Positions 1 to 11,339 of a DNA stretch of 64,000 bases are shown piece by piece. The notes beneath the pieces were generated by a model, which worked only from the letters and a program-made list of their open reading frames with translations, was not told the DNA's origin and searched no databases. The stretch spans positions 1,366,501-1,430,500 of the forward strand of contig NC_088306.1 of the NCBI RefSeq assembly GCF_032854445.1, written 5' to 3'. Every line of letters starts with the position of its first letter. The stretch's first letter is position 1. The position numbers were made by a program, and so were the translations under genes. This stretch comes from Liolophura sinensis (taxonomy: Eukaryota; Mollusca; Polyplacophora; Chitonida; Chitonidae).

Positions 1-165
1 ATGGGGGGAAGTGAACTTTCTAGTAAACACAACGAGAAGTCCACGTCATATATGATCACGAGCCAAATGTTAATAAATGTATTTTCCCATGACAATGATT
101 GCACATTTCAAATTGAGGTTTAATAATGTTAAAATTTCGTGTTACCGTACTAGTAGTTCATTGAT

Positions 166-295
166 TTTTTTTTTTGATTGGTGTTTTACGCCGTACTCAA
201 GAATATTTCACTTATACGACGGCGGCCAGCATTATGGTGGGTGGAAAAGACCACAACGGAACCGGCGACTGCTGGTTTCGAACAAGCGCTTTATA
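166..295 (-). mobile_element. SINE-A 3' fragment
   Basis: The region has 'gattggtgttttacgccgtactcaag' sequence through 'ggccagcattatggtggg', then loses similarity. The tRNA-like head is absent. Confidence 0.75.
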
Positions 296-881
296 TGACT
301 AGCTGCAATCAAGCGCAACTGAGACACATATTTTATTATCGACAACTTTTTGGTATACGATACGTGGCACTGATTCAATTTATTCGCCCATAATATACCT
401 TGCGTCTTTTCAACATAACTGAAAAGTGTTCACTGTGTCTGTTTGCATGAAACCGCTTACTTCCCAACTTCTTAGTCTTCTGTGCTTTATGATTAACGTT
501 GTCTTTGGAATAGACCTTGCGATTGCTGACACAGAACATTATTGCTGATGGTATACAAATGTCTGTTTTGGCGCACAAATTCAGCTCGACCTCACTTCAC
601 ACCCTACACCCGACGATGAAACGCCCACCTTCGGTATATCCTTGGTCCACACGGACAGTTTCACAAAAATAATAGCTCTAACCTTTCCTTATAATTTGGT
701 ATGGACTTATTCCCTGAGTCATCCAAAGTCAAGTTACGCCACAGCCAACATCGCTGAACCATTATTTATAAGGAAATTAGAACATTTTAATCGAACAAAT
801 CGAACGAACGTCTGTCATGTTTTCACGTTGAACTTAAGCCATCAAGGGCAAGGTAAATGATGGCTGTTCGTTTAGTGAAAA

Positions 882-1208
882 AAAGAACCACCCCGTTAGC
901 ACGGTTGGTAGAGCGTCCGCTTTGAGAGCGATGGATCCAGGGTCAATCCTGGGTCGAGTCACACCTAAGACTTCAAAGGGGAAGTTGTAACTTCCTCGCT
1001 TGGTGTTCAGCATGAAGGGTACAGTACAACGGCTGGTTGACTTGTATCAGTATAATGGCTCGGGTGAGGTGGGTTACTAGCTTTCGTAAGGCATCTCAGT
1101 GAAGCAGCACTAGATAAAAGCACGGTGGAAATCCGTCCTGCAACGTCGTCATATGACTGAAAAATTGTTACGTACGACGTTAAACCCCAAGCACTCAATC
1201 ACTCACTG
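882..1208 (+). mobile_element. SINE-B, full length, with target duplication
   Basis: It has a tRNA-like head with an A-box (TTGGTAGAGCG) and a B-box-like GGGTCAATCC. A conserved body follows (around 'ctcagtgaagcagcacta') and a tail 'acgttaaaccccaagcactcaatcactcac'. The nine bases 'tagtgaaaa' at 873-881 recur at 1209-1217 as the target-site duplication. Confidence 0.8.
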
Positions 1209-1511
1209 TAGTGAAAAGTTCTTGATAATTCATCTGACTTGGTTTAAACAACAATTAAAAGAAATCAAATCTGTCACACACTGGATACTGTGGAACTCGC
1301 GTTTTACGCCACATCCGGAGTTAACTACAGACAGGAACAGACACTTATTCTAACTGGACAAAATAATCTGTTCCGTCACATGACTTGTAAAAATGGAGGC
1401 GTAAGTGTAACAGCCCAACTACCGGTAGGCTGCAATCAAAGATTGCGTAAGTCTGAACAGAAATACCCTGTTTCTCGGTCAAGAGCTATGTGGCAGTACT
1501 GAGACAAATGT

Positions 1512-1514
<3 letters not shown>

Positions 1515-1588
<74 letters not shown>
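1515..1588. repeat. (AT)n microsatellite
   Basis: An uninterrupted AT dinucleotide run of about 74 bases. Confidence 0.98.
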
Positions 1589-1590
<2 letters not shown>

Positions 1591-2250
1591 CACCGGTTTT
1601 ATTAGAGCACGTATTTTAGCATACACGTTGCTGTCCTAACACTCGTGAAATACTTACGACTACAAGTTAAGCATATCGCCATCTCGATGCTTTCTAAGGA
1701 AGGATAACTCAGTGAGATTATCCATTGAATTATACCAGTGTGTTATCTTCCCTTGGGCACCACCCAGATGGCGCTATGCATATCTTGTCATGGGCCATAA
1801 CTGGCTTCACTCCACAATGGAATCTTCTGTTATTTTTAGATATATTTTCTTTTGCTCCTCCGGGCTGCTCTTTTTTTTCTGTACTTGTTGAGTGGTATCA
1901 TTTTGTAGCAAAGGCTTCAAAGTTTCATTCTTGGTTATAAATTTGTGTGTTTATTCAGAAATTGGTGGCGGATACCCACTTTGCAAAAATATGTGAGAAG
2001 TCCTGGTTCCCCGGCCTCTGCCTGAGTGGGATTGAAACCTTTCAGCTGTTTGTCAAATTTGGGAAAATTTCATCGGTCAACCCCTATCAGGAATTTGACA
2101 GGAATGAGACCCGGAGCGTTCGGGGCTCGCAGATTTAGGGACAGGGCTGTGGGACCAAACGTTAACATGTAAGTAAATGGGAAATTGATTGTAGTGTGTG
2201 GCGTACTGGGAACTGTTTCTCATTGTTACGGTCACAAAATGGCCAGGTGA

Positions 2251-2799
2251 TTAGTTAATCTCGTACATTATCTCGTATCCAGAGTTCACGTCTTCACTGG
2301 TCCAGAAAGCCACCCCAGCTTCCACAAGTTCGCTTTTGCTCACCAGACCGTCATGGTTGACGTCCAACTTCCGGAACAGTCGATCGATGAAAGTGTCGTC
2401 TGCTTTCCCCAGTGCCTGGTAGAACGCCTTAAGCTCGTCACGTGACAGGTGTCCGTCTCTGTTGGCGTCCAGTCTGTCAAACAGTACGTTGTAGATGCCC
2501 TCACTGGCAGCGTTGACCTCATCTATCTCCCCAGTTGAGCGAAAGTGGCGAAACTTTTCCACGAAGTCATCCTCGGTGACGCCCTTCTTGCCATCTTTGG
2601 GCGGGAACACCTTGTCACACCATCGCAACCAGCACTGACGGGTATAGATGGACTCCGATTGGTTGGCGACATTCATGTGAGACATAGTATCCACACGCTT
2701 CATAAGGTCGCTACGGTGGAGAACGCCGTCGTGGTTTCGGTCTAAATAGCGGAAAAACACCCGATATTTCTTCTCAATATACTCCCCGAGGTTGGACAT
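2251..2799 (-). CDS. Sarcoplasmic calcium-binding protein-like EF-hand protein (intact copy)
   Basis: This is a 182-aa open frame with no intron in the coding region. Canonical EF-hand loops are visible at residues 20-31 (DRNHDGVLHRSD), 111-122 (DANRDGHLSRDE) and 146-157 (DVNHDGLVSKSE). A degenerate second hand lies around residues 60-80 (CDKVFPPKDGKKGVTEDDF). The length and the three-good-one-poor hand layout fit invertebrate sarcoplasmic calcium-binding proteins, which are cytosolic Ca2+ buffers of muscle and other cells. There is no signal peptide or membrane segment. The ATG (MSNLGEY) is chosen because the two relics at 5511-5564 and 13895-14434 begin at the same point (MSDLSEY, MADLSEF). 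A pyrimidine-rich acceptor (TTTATAG) ends at 2816, 17 bases upstream of the ATG, so an upstream non-coding exon is likely. A candidate AATAAA on the minus strand lies at 1950-1955. A calmodulin-like protein is less likely, because the hands are unevenly preserved and spaced. Confidence 0.88.
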   Translation of the reverse strand: MSNLGEYIEKKYRVFFRYLDRNHDGVLHRSDLMKRVDTMSHMNVANQSESIYTRQCWLRWCDKVFPPKDGKKGVTEDDFVEKFRHFRSTGEIDEVNAASEGIYNVLFDRLDANRDGHLSRDELKAFYQALGKADDTFIDRLFRKLDVNHDGLVSKSELVEAGVAFWTSEDVNSGYEIMYEIN

Positions 2800-2815
2800 G
2801 ACGGCGATTGGTGAA

Positions 2816-2835
2816 CTATAAAGGAAAAAGAGAGG
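2816..2835 (-). promoter_or_regulatory. 3' splice site of a 5'UTR intron (SCP-like gene)
   Basis: On the minus strand a tract CTCTTTTTCCTTTATAG sits directly before the short 5' leader of the SCP-like gene; the exon would start at 2815. Both relic copies have an equivalent acceptor (near 5581 and 14453), so this is a shared family feature and not a chance AG. Confidence 0.65.
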
Positions 2836-3715
2836 TCTGAATTACTGATTATCTCCCCATTACCCCCCACCCCCATCCAAAAAACAAACATGAATTGTTT
2901 TGTAAGCGTACGATTCCTTAGCTGCTGGTGTAAACAACATGTGTATTATACGTACACAGTTTCGTGCACACTTTAAGTGTTTAGGCACAAAGCATCCCCA
3001 AGGCCTGGTCCCTTTGCATTGTTCAATGCGATTACATACATATATTAGTTTACATGGCGACTCCTTTCCATGGACTGATTGATGAGATTGTACGTTCAGT
3101 GTTATTTTGAGTACTTTACAGCATTTTGAGCAAATCTAGACCAGTGACATTTAATACATTGCTATCAAACAGGCGTCGATGCTCTGGTTTTTACTCTCTA
3201 TACGTTGTAGGTCTTTAATTGCGTCTTTAAGATGTGGATTGCAGGGCACACATTAATTTGTGTGTGTGCTACAGTTAATTGTGTGAGTTTAAGAAACACA
3301 TGAAGTGATACCAGAGTTATGTCCCATATAAAAGTCAACATCGGTGCAGCACAAATTTGCTAATCAGTGAACCGAAAAAGCACAAGGGCGGACAACTGCA
3401 AACACCGACGAAAATGTGGAAAAAGTAAGCGGACTGTGTACAACTGCAGGTCATTTTGCACACTTTGTGCGACTTTGAGAATCCTCGGCTAAACAATAGG
3501 TGAGATATCGCTCCCCACACATTTCCCCTGAAGTATCCATGCTCCGGAAAATATGAGTTACAGACAGACAGTTTCTAAAAATATCTGAAATCTGAAAAAA
3601 GTAACCTTACAGTGCACAACTTCGGGTTATTTTGCAGACCTTACGTGAATTTGAGAATCGTATGTCAAATAGTAGCTGAGGTATGACTCGCATAAATTTG
3701 AGCAGGACGGCCGGA

Positions 3716-4268
3716 CTGAATGTAATGTGCCTCCCTGTTGCAGGACAAATTTCCACCGCTCTTTTATCTAGTGCTGCTTCACTGAGACGACTTACCGAAG
3801 GCAAATAAGCCGCCCCGCCCGAGTCATTATACTGACACGGGTCAACCAGTTGTTGCACTGTTCCCTTTAGGCTGAACGCCAAACGAGGAAGTTTAGTTAC
3901 AACTTCCTCTTTTGATTTATTTATTTATTTGATTGGTGTTTTACGCCGTACTCAAGAATATTTCACTTATACGACGGCGGCCAGCATTATGGTGGGTGGA
4001 AACCGGGCAGAGCCCGGGGAAACCCACGACCATCCGCAGGTTGCTGGCAGACCTTCCCACTTACGGCCGGAGAGGAAGCCAGCATGAGCTGGACTTGAAC
4101 TCACAGCGACCGCATTGGTGAGAGGCTCCTAGGTCATTACGCTGCGCTAGCGCGCTAACCGACTGAGCCACTCCTCTTTTGAAGTCTTAGGTGTGACTCG
4201 ACTCAGGATTGACCCTGGATCTACCCTTCCCGAAACGGACGCTCTACCAACTGTGCTATTGGGGCCGG
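3716..4268 (-). mobile_element. SINE-B interrupted by a SINE-A insertion
   Basis: Minus-strand SINE-B body (3716-3904) and head (4183-4268) are separated by a complete SINE-A. The 3' tail of SINE-B is missing. The nesting shows that SINE-A moved after this SINE-B had inserted. Confidence 0.85.
3916..4171 (-). mobile_element. SINE-A, full length, nested in SINE-B
   Basis: Read on the minus strand it has a tRNA-like head (A-box TGGCTCAGTCGG, B-box-like GAGTTCAAGTCC), a body with CGGGCTCTGCCCGG, then 'tgaaatattcttgagtacgg' and a (TAAA)n tail. The 11-bp target duplication 'tcctcttttga' lies at 3905-3915 and 4172-4182. This copy is the reference for the other SINE-A entries. Confidence 0.9.
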
Positions 4269-4318
4269 TCGGAAGAAGCCATCACCACATGTCCGTTTCG
4301 GGGCTTGCGAAATAGTAA

Positions 4319-4322
<4 letters not shown>

Positions 4323-4400
<78 letters not shown>
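4323..4400. repeat. (TA)n microsatellite
   Basis: An uninterrupted TA run of about 78 bases, about 55 bases past the head of a SINE-B. Confidence 0.98.
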
Positions 4401-4403
<3 letters not shown>

Positions 4404-4629
4404 AATAAAGCGGGTAACATGTAAGAGAGAAGCAGCCAACAGTTTTTAATGACACATGGAAGATAATGAACGATATAGGCAGTTGTCATGACATCCAGTT
4501 CAGATTTCACGTGAATAATTCCTAGGTGTACTACAGACATAGATATCTCACTCACGCTTTGATTATGGCTGTTCATAGAAGCACGAAGTTGGTATAACAA
4601 ACAATAATGCTAACACTGTACGAAGTTTG

Positions 4630-5345
4630 GAGGTCGTTCTAAATCCCAGGCACGGGACCTTAGCTTTCGACTCGATATGCCCTGATTACTCCCTAAATGC
4701 TCTATTCAGATCTAGCCAGCATGGCATGGAGAAAACAGCTTTTTATCAGCAATCCAGCCATCTGATACATTAACTTAACCTTCTTCCCTAGTATAAAAAC
4801 TCAATGTTTTTTTTTTCTTTTGTTTAAAAATCCCTTCGATTGAAAGACAGGAGACATATTCTCCGAAAACTTAGGTGGTCTTGAACAGAAGACATTGTGC
4901 CGTCAGTTACGCCACTATAACACCAGAAAGTGTAAAGGTCGCACCGTGTCTCGTTCTGCGCTTAAGCTACCGTGCGCGTTAGCTGGGCATCTACAGGGGT
5001 TCAGCTGTCTTATCTTGATGTTAGTGAATGTCTAAGTGCTGAATGCCGAGTGACAATAGCTCTCAATGATATTATCACAATTTGCACATGTGGACGTAAG
5101 CCAACCGACAGTTGTCAGATTTTACACTGAGGAATGGAATGAGTGGTTATGGATTGTTAGTCAATCGGAGCGACTCACAAATAGCGCATGCGCTAAGCAG
5201 CGAGCATTAGATCGCTGTCAGCGCTACCAGCTGTGTGTGTGTGTTTTTTAAAACTTTTTGTGAGTTTTTTTAAACAAAAGCCTTGAATCGGGCCAAGATT
5301 ACTGATGTCACAATGTAGAGTGATGAGACACATCCACTCTGTTTT
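4630..5345. repeat. Diverged tandem duplicate of 5763-6335 (SCP upstream region)
   Basis: Several colinear blocks recur about 1.1 kb further on. They include the stretch around 'gcgattgaaagacaggaga..attctccg' and the motif around 'gtgctgaatgccgagtga'. Another shared block lies near 'atagcgcatgc' and a last one near 'gatacgacaatcgcg'. The two copies flank the truncated SCP start at 5511-5564. The simplest reading is that a unit containing an SCP gene and its upstream DNA was duplicated and then decayed. No coding potential is seen. Confidence 0.6.
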
Positions 5346-5510
5346 GCCCTTGTTTTGATACGACAATCGCGTAAATGGAAAACACTTGAGTTAAACAACA
5401 ATCAATATATATGATATGTAAACATTCAGTTTTATACAGTGTAAGCGCAACATTGTTTCAGGTGACATTTAAAGGATTTTTATTAAGAAGGGTTATGTTT
5501 GATTATGTTA

Positions 5511-5583
5511 TTACCGTAAGAATATCCGGTATTTCTTTTGAACATACTCGCTGAGATCAGACATGGCTGGGTTGGCTGATCTG
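5511..5583 (-). pseudogene. First coding segment of a truncated SCP-like copy
   Basis: On the minus strand an acceptor (TTAACTTAACAG) is followed by a short leader and an ATG at 5564. The ATG opens MSDLSEYVQKKYRIF, closely matching residues 1-15 of the SCP-like protein at 2251-2799. The frame stops after 17 codons (stop at 5511-5513), and none of the EF-hands follow. A GT lies just before the stop (ACG|GTAATA), so a spliced first exon is possible. However, I find no matching downstream exon other than the intact gene, which has its own start. It is read as a remnant of tandem duplication. The DNA flanking it at 5763-6335 also resembles 4630-5345. Confidence 0.6.
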
Positions 5584-5762
5584 TTAAGTTAAGGGAAGAT
5601 GACTGAATAAACAAAAGCATGTGGCCATTTATGCCTATACTATAACATTACAAAGGATTTTGTAGTATGAGTGAAATATTCTTGAATGCGACGTGAAACA
5701 AGATTTAAATAAATAAATAATGTGATAAACAGGGGTACTAATATTGCACGTAGAGCGAATAT

Positions 5763-6335
5763 ATCCTTCTAAATCTCATGGGGTCTTGGCCTTTGACTCG
5801 ACATGAACGGGTTTTACAAGCCTTATATGCTCTATACAGAAGATTGTGGCGGAAACATCAGTCGAATGTCAGTCAAACACGCCTATTCCGCGCGATTGAA
5901 AGACAGGAGAGGTATTCTCCGTAAAATCAGACTGTTTTTAATGGAGTAGACTTCATTATTAATCACGCCAGCATAACAGCTGAAAGTATTTAGGTCACAC
6001 TGTGTCTATCGTTATGCATCAACTTACCTTACTTCTTTATTAGGTGTTTACAGCGGGACAACCGTCTTTTCCCTGTCATTGAATTAAATGCTTAATGCCG
6101 AGTGAAGAAGCTTTCGGTAATCTCGACATAGCTGCACGTAAACTGTTATAACTTGTCATTCAATAGCGCATGCCCATTAGCGCGCATAAAATCACTGTAA
6201 CGGCTAGCAAATATTTTGTTTATCACAAAAGTTGTCAACAGGCTAAGGTTACTGAGATCACAGCGATGATAAGAGAAAATTGTGAGACTTATATCCTCTC
6301 CGTTTGAACGTTTCTTTGATATAGCCATCGCGTTA
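5763..6335. repeat. Second copy of the SCP-upstream duplication
   Basis: This is the diverged partner of 4630-5345, with the same order of matching blocks and many substitutions and small indels. It contains no open frame of note. Confidence 0.55.
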
Positions 6336-6416
6336 GGGCCCTGGGCTGCTTAAAGGAGACACTATCGTGATATGATGACCGAAATAATGTTGAAAAGGAT
6401 GTTCAATCTCTTAAAG

Positions 6417-6782
6417 TGAGTGAGTGAGTGCTTGGGGTTTAACGTCGTACTCAACAATTTTTCAGTCATATGACGACGAAGGAATCATTAGGGTGCATGT
6501 ACGTGTAATGTGCCTCCTTGATGCAGGACGGATTTCCACCGCTCTTTTATTTAGTGCTGCTTCACTGAGACGACTTACCGAAGGCAAGTAAGCGGCCCCG
6601 CCCGAGCCATTATACTGATACGGGTCAACCAGTCGTTGCACTATCCCCTTCATGCTGAACGCCAAGCGAGGAAGTTACAACTTCCTCCTTTTAAAGTCTT
6701 AGGTGTGACTCGATCAAGGATTGATCCTTGATCTACCGGTCCCGAAGCGGACGCTCTACCAACTGTGCTATCCGGGCCGGTG
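6417..6782 (-). mobile_element. SINE-B, full length, with target duplication
   Basis: This is a complete minus-strand copy: 'gtgagtgagtgcttgggg' tail complement, body, and tRNA-like head ending 'ctatccgggccgg'. The target duplication 'tctcttaaag' lies at 6407-6416 and 6783-6792. Confidence 0.88.
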
Positions 6783-6792
6783 TCTCTTAAAG

Positions 6793-7884
6793 AAAGAAAG
6801 AAACAAACAAACAAATGCCATAAATGAAAGAAATGTCTGTGGCGAGTAAATACCTTACTGATTTTGATTTGTTTATTCTCCATTTACATGTAAATAAGTC
6901 TATATAAAAAAGTGAAGTACCAAAACTGCTGCAAAAAACGGACTATGAATAGAATTAAATTGCATTAAAATGTAACTGGCGGGAATAGTATTTCACTCCT
7001 AGGATCGACAAACCTGTTTCTTCGTTTTAGATACGTCACTTTTTTCTCATTTTCCCGAAATAAAGTGATCCACACACTTTAAGCCTCGCTAAGTTGTTAG
7101 TGTATACAGTATATTGTATGTGTACTAACATTGTCGAAGTCTGTCTGTTCGCACGTATTGCTATGGGTGCTCTGACGGTTGAATTATAGCTCTCTTGTTT
7201 ACTTGAAGGAAAATGTATGCGCTTTGCCGCGAAACTAAGCTAGATACAGACTATACGTTATGAAGTAAATAAGATGGAGCATTTTACCCAGGTTGATTGG
7301 GGGGGGGGGGGGGAGATTGGAAGCACTTTTGTATTCATAGGCACGTGTTAACAACACGATCGTTATATATTGTAACGTGTTTTCTATTGACGCGGTCTTC
7401 TTGGAAGACATGGAAACTTGCATGTGAAAGATTCCCTCCAGGCTCAAGCTGTTTCAGCAGCAACATGATAAACATTTCAACTCTGTGTCACGAATGAAAT
7501 GCACGGAAATAAAAAAGAGGTCGAATTTGGAAGCACAGCTGACGTCAAATACGACATTATTATTTGATTTATGTATAATTTCTGTACCATTTAGAATGCA
7601 AAATGTGGTCAAAAAAATGGACATTTGGGACAGTATAATTAGTAATTTTTGTATATTTTTTACGGATGTTATCAGTTTATGATGTTCGATAAATGCAGAT
7701 TTGGTTGAACAGTCAGCTTTATCTTTGTTCACGCGACTCAAAACTGTACACACTACACTAAAGCGTGTCGTATTGTAAACCTAACGAAAAGTTGTTCGAC
7801 ATCTTTTGGAGGCGTCGATTATGACGCCAAATTCGCGGGAAGTGGTTTGACTGGATCAACGTCCGCTTCTACGACTCTCCATAT
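6793..7884. other. Intergenic, no supported gene
   Basis: It has a poly-G tract at about 7299-7313. Short open frames on both strands at 7454-7753 overlap each other and show no domain, signal peptide or splice context. Confidence 0.6.
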
Positions 7885-8176
7885 CAATGAAAACAAACTT
7901 CGGTGGAGAGTCTTGGAGAAGGAGATTTGGGAAGTAAGTGTAAGCTGTCATTTTTGGTCTACTGTGATCATTTTTATGTGATATATGACAACTTCATTGA
8001 CAGCTGTCATTTCATGACAGGATTATTCATATGCCTGTTTAACTGGATGGGTCTTAGCGTAAACATACGCTTTCAATTTTGTCTATTTAATGAAGGTAGG
8101 CCTCCAGTGATAGCGTGATTTTATTATCGCTCAATTAAAACTTTGATTTTATGTTATGATGAATGTGTAATCTTGC
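7885..8176 (+). repeat. Left member of a ~290-bp direct repeat
   Basis: It shares 'gtcttggagaaggagatttgg', the block from 'ttactgtgatca' to 'tatgacaact', and 'gtcttagcgtaaacatacgct' with 9860-10147. The copies are diverged by indels. They could be old long terminal repeats or the ends of a tandem duplication with a period of about 1.98 kb. Confidence 0.6.
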
Positions 8177-8477
8177 CCCATTTTGTACACAGACAACCAA
8201 GGCTATCCTTGACAAACTAGCTTTTGAACTAACAACTTGTGACACAGATTAAAGCCATCACAATTTCTGACAAATGCTCAAGAGGAGATATGTATTCGCC
8301 ATATGCAAAAGCAGACCTTGTTCGTCTTTGTACAGATATAGATCCAAATAAGATGTACCATCAAGACTATCTGTTGTCTCCTTTAAATCCAGTGAAGGCG
8401 GATAGATTTCCTTCACCCTGCTTGTCTATACCTCACTATATTTTCTTATATTCTTTACAGTGAGTTCCTGATCATGG

Positions 8478-9860
8478 ATGCCTGCGATTCATCCACAGAT
8501 GTGCGCATGCGCCCGTGGATGTCTGTGGCAAAGCGAGACTGACCAAAATGACCACCTAGTTCAAGGCAATAACCAAGGCAATTATCAGGCAGAGCGAAAC
8601 AACAAGCAGCCCTCTCACAACATCACTCGAATGGCTTGTTTAAAGCTCTTACAAATGATGACTCCGTTGCCTGTATGGAGAGTGAAAGCGCCAGTAATAA
8701 CCCCCAAGATGACATCACAGACAGCGCTATGGAGGTCAGCGTCAGTTCTGTAAGGGTCAGTCTGGACACAGGACGTGCCACCGTGGAAAATGTGGAGGCA
8801 ACGATTGTCCTCCTAGTCAGCCTTGAAAGATTTAGATCCGAAAGTATCAGTGCCCTGCAAGTCAGTCAGGGCAGGCTCGGTGTCCCACACAGGATCCTGG
8901 CATCGTCTCATTCAGAGTGATCAGTGCAAACAGGGACACTGTCTTGGCTGCAAGTATCGGCCAACAAGGTAGGCAATTCTAGGAATTTGCACAACTCTTG
9001 CTGGAACAGGGAAGTAATGCAGCCGTCCTGAGTTGTTTGGGGTCGCCAGTTGAACTCCCAGAAAGATTTAATCAGAGATTGATCAGTGCAAACAGAGACA
9101 CTGTCGTGTCTGCAAGTATCCGCCAACAAGGTAGGCAATTCCGGGAATTCGCGCAACTCCTGCTGGAACAGGGAAGTAATGCAGCCGTCCTGACTTGTTT
9201 GGCGTCGTCAGTTGAACTCCCAGAAAGATTTAATGGCCCAGCCTTCAACCGGATGAAGCGGTGCTTTGCAAACTTCCCCGAAATCCCCAGTCTGTACACA
9301 GACAACCAAGGCTACACCATCCCTAATGTGAGATTGCCCGTAGTTCGAATGGAGAACATGGAATGGCAGATTGGGAACGACGGAGGGAGAGCTCAGAGGC
9401 TGGGGCGTACAACCAGTCTCCCGAGGGGCCCGTCCGGAAGTGGCCGTGAGGAAACATCTGCAGGAGGGTCTGGACGCTTTCATCCGGGAGGCTAAGATGA
9501 AGGTCTTCCTGTCAGACACGGGGTCTTCCCCAAATTTATGGGATGGTGTACAGTCAACAGGACCGCTCCCAGGTTTACCTCGTGTCTGAGCTCTTCGCCC
9601 CTGGCGAGATTCATCGGACGCCGGGCTGTCTACATACCGGCGAGGGATGAAGAGCAGTTTCACCACTGTAGACATGGGTAGATACCCAGCGCCCCAGAGG
9701 TGAAACTAGGCGTTCCATCGAGCTTCCTGTCTGATGTCTGGGGCCTCAGCCTAGTCCTGTTGGACATTTCCATAAGGAGGCTCATACCGGAGCTGGAGAG
9801 CGTGTCCATGCCCACACTGGCGTATCACCGGGGCAAAAGGGCAGGGCTGGATGACGTGCA
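8478..9860 (+). pseudogene. GC-rich coding-like relic with internal duplication
   Basis: Open stretches in shifting plus-strand frames (8636-8920, 8998-9495, then pieces to about 9860) give protein-like text such as FLLEQGSN-type repeats, YPAPQR and RRLIPELESVSM. They are broken by in-frame stops (for example in TTCTAGGAATTT near 8980) and by frame changes near 9420 and 9590. GC content is clearly above the flanks. I do not recognise the protein. It looks like a decayed gene or mobile-element coding region, bracketed by direct repeats at about 7885-8176 and 9860-10147. Confidence 0.45.
8919..9237 (+). repeat. 162-bp tandem duplication inside the relic
   Basis: Copies begin at 8919 and 9081 with 'gatcagtgcaaacag' and both end in 'ccagaaagattta'. 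They are roughly 90% alike. The period of 162 is 54 codons, so the frame is kept. The first copy has a stop codon where the second reads CGG. Confidence 0.85.
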
Positions 9861-10147
9861 GTGAAAAGAGACTTCGGAGAAGAGACAGTCTTGGAGAAGG
9901 AGATTTGGAGTTGTAGTCCTCCCGGAAATGAGCATAAACTGTCCACATTTTTGGTTTACTGTGATCATTGTTGTGTGATATATGACAACTTATTCATATG
10001 TCTGTTAAACTGTATGGGTCTTAGCGTAAACATACGCTGTTAGTTTTGGCTACTTCATGAAGGTAGGCCTCCAGTCATATTGTGATTTTGTTATCGCACA
10101 ATGGAAATTTTGACTTTATGGTATGTTGAATTTTTAATCTTGCCTGG
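9860..10147 (+). repeat. Right member of a ~290-bp direct repeat
   Basis: This is the partner of 7885-8176, same orientation, starting right where the coding-like relic ends. Confidence 0.6.
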
Positions 10148-10734
10148 CATTGTCTTTGTCATTGTCCTGCTTTTACCGGAAAACATCTGTGAAGCTTTCA
10201 GCTGAATATTTTGGTTGCATTCTGGCTCTCTACATAAACGACTGAATAAAAAATGTATGAAGTAATCGACCATCGGTCAGTAATTGACTACCTGCTGTTT
10301 TAGCTGAGCCTGGCTCAATTAATCATAACACTACTCAGTATGTTTCTATATACATCTATTACTGATTCCCAGTTTCAAAGCTGCCACGTGATGCCACGCG
10401 TGTGTCTGGAATATCCGCTGTTTGCCCGGCATCATTGAAAACTGATGTCCACTTCTCTCTTGCGCGTTACCGGCTTTATTTCTTATTTGTACAATTTCTT
10501 ACATACCTTTGTCTTTGGGAGCCTAGTGTTAAACGTTTTTTTTGGAAATGGATCTTGCGATTATCGACTTGGAACGCCCTTTACGGACTATGAATGGTAT
10601 ATGAATGTCGGACATGACAGTTATATTCAATACATTATTGCATTCTGATACAAATCATGTGGCCATTTCACAGTTCATGACTCATACTTCATTCCTAGCC
10701 TTTTCTCTGAGAAATCTTGCCTTAACTCTTAGTT

Positions 10735-10925
10735 TGTGTGAAATTGTGTACTGTGCTCTACGTGAAATGTTTTGTTTTGTTACGACAATCTGGATAAGGC
10801 TTACACGGTCTGTGTGAAATTGTGTACTGTACTCTACGAGAAGTGCTTGATGTTTTGTTCTGATAAATCTGGACAGAGCTTACACAGTTTGTGTAAAAAT
10901 GTGTACTGCTTTAGTTGTACGTCAA
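10735..10925. repeat. ~75-bp tandem repeat, about 2.5 copies
   Basis: 'gtgtgaaattgtgtactgt' and the following 'ctctacg..aagtg', 'ttttgttctgataaatctgg' and 'cttacac' recur in order. Confidence 0.75.
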
Positions 10926-11339
10926 ACCATAGTTTGTTGTGAAGTATCGACCGTCTTTCAAGTGGCTATTGTATAATTTCGTCAGTATTAGTTGTAATGG
11001 AGAGCTACTGTGTGTATGAAGTTTGATACTTAATTCTGCTTAAGCCATGGTGCTAGGCACGTGTAGATTGCCACTACTTGTGCATTTACATGAATAGTTT
11101 AAATAAACCCTGACTGAGGTAAATTGGACAAGAGGCAGCGTCTCACCGGTTACGTGTGACCCATTTGCCAGTTATCACACTGTCGTCGCTGTATTCCTGC
11201 ATAAACCGGGATTCTACTAGTGGACTAAGCATCCCCGAGGCATGGGCTTTTTGTGTTGTTTTAATGTGATTGTATGTTAACTGTGATGACAACAGAACAT
11301 TATGAGTAATTGTAGGTCAGTGACGCCTAATATATTGCA

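Noticed and set aside
900-970. tRNA gene
   Set aside because: The A- and B-box-like sequences belong to the head of a SINE-B with body, tail and target duplication; the same holds for the heads of the SINE-A copies.
4221-4600. Ile-Tyr repeat frames
   Set aside because: They are translations of the (TA)n microsatellite; the same applies at 47842-48087.
7454-7753. 99-aa minus-strand frame ending in a Cys run
   Set aside because: Frames on both strands overlap here, composition matches the AT-rich flanks, and no domain or signal peptide is convincing.
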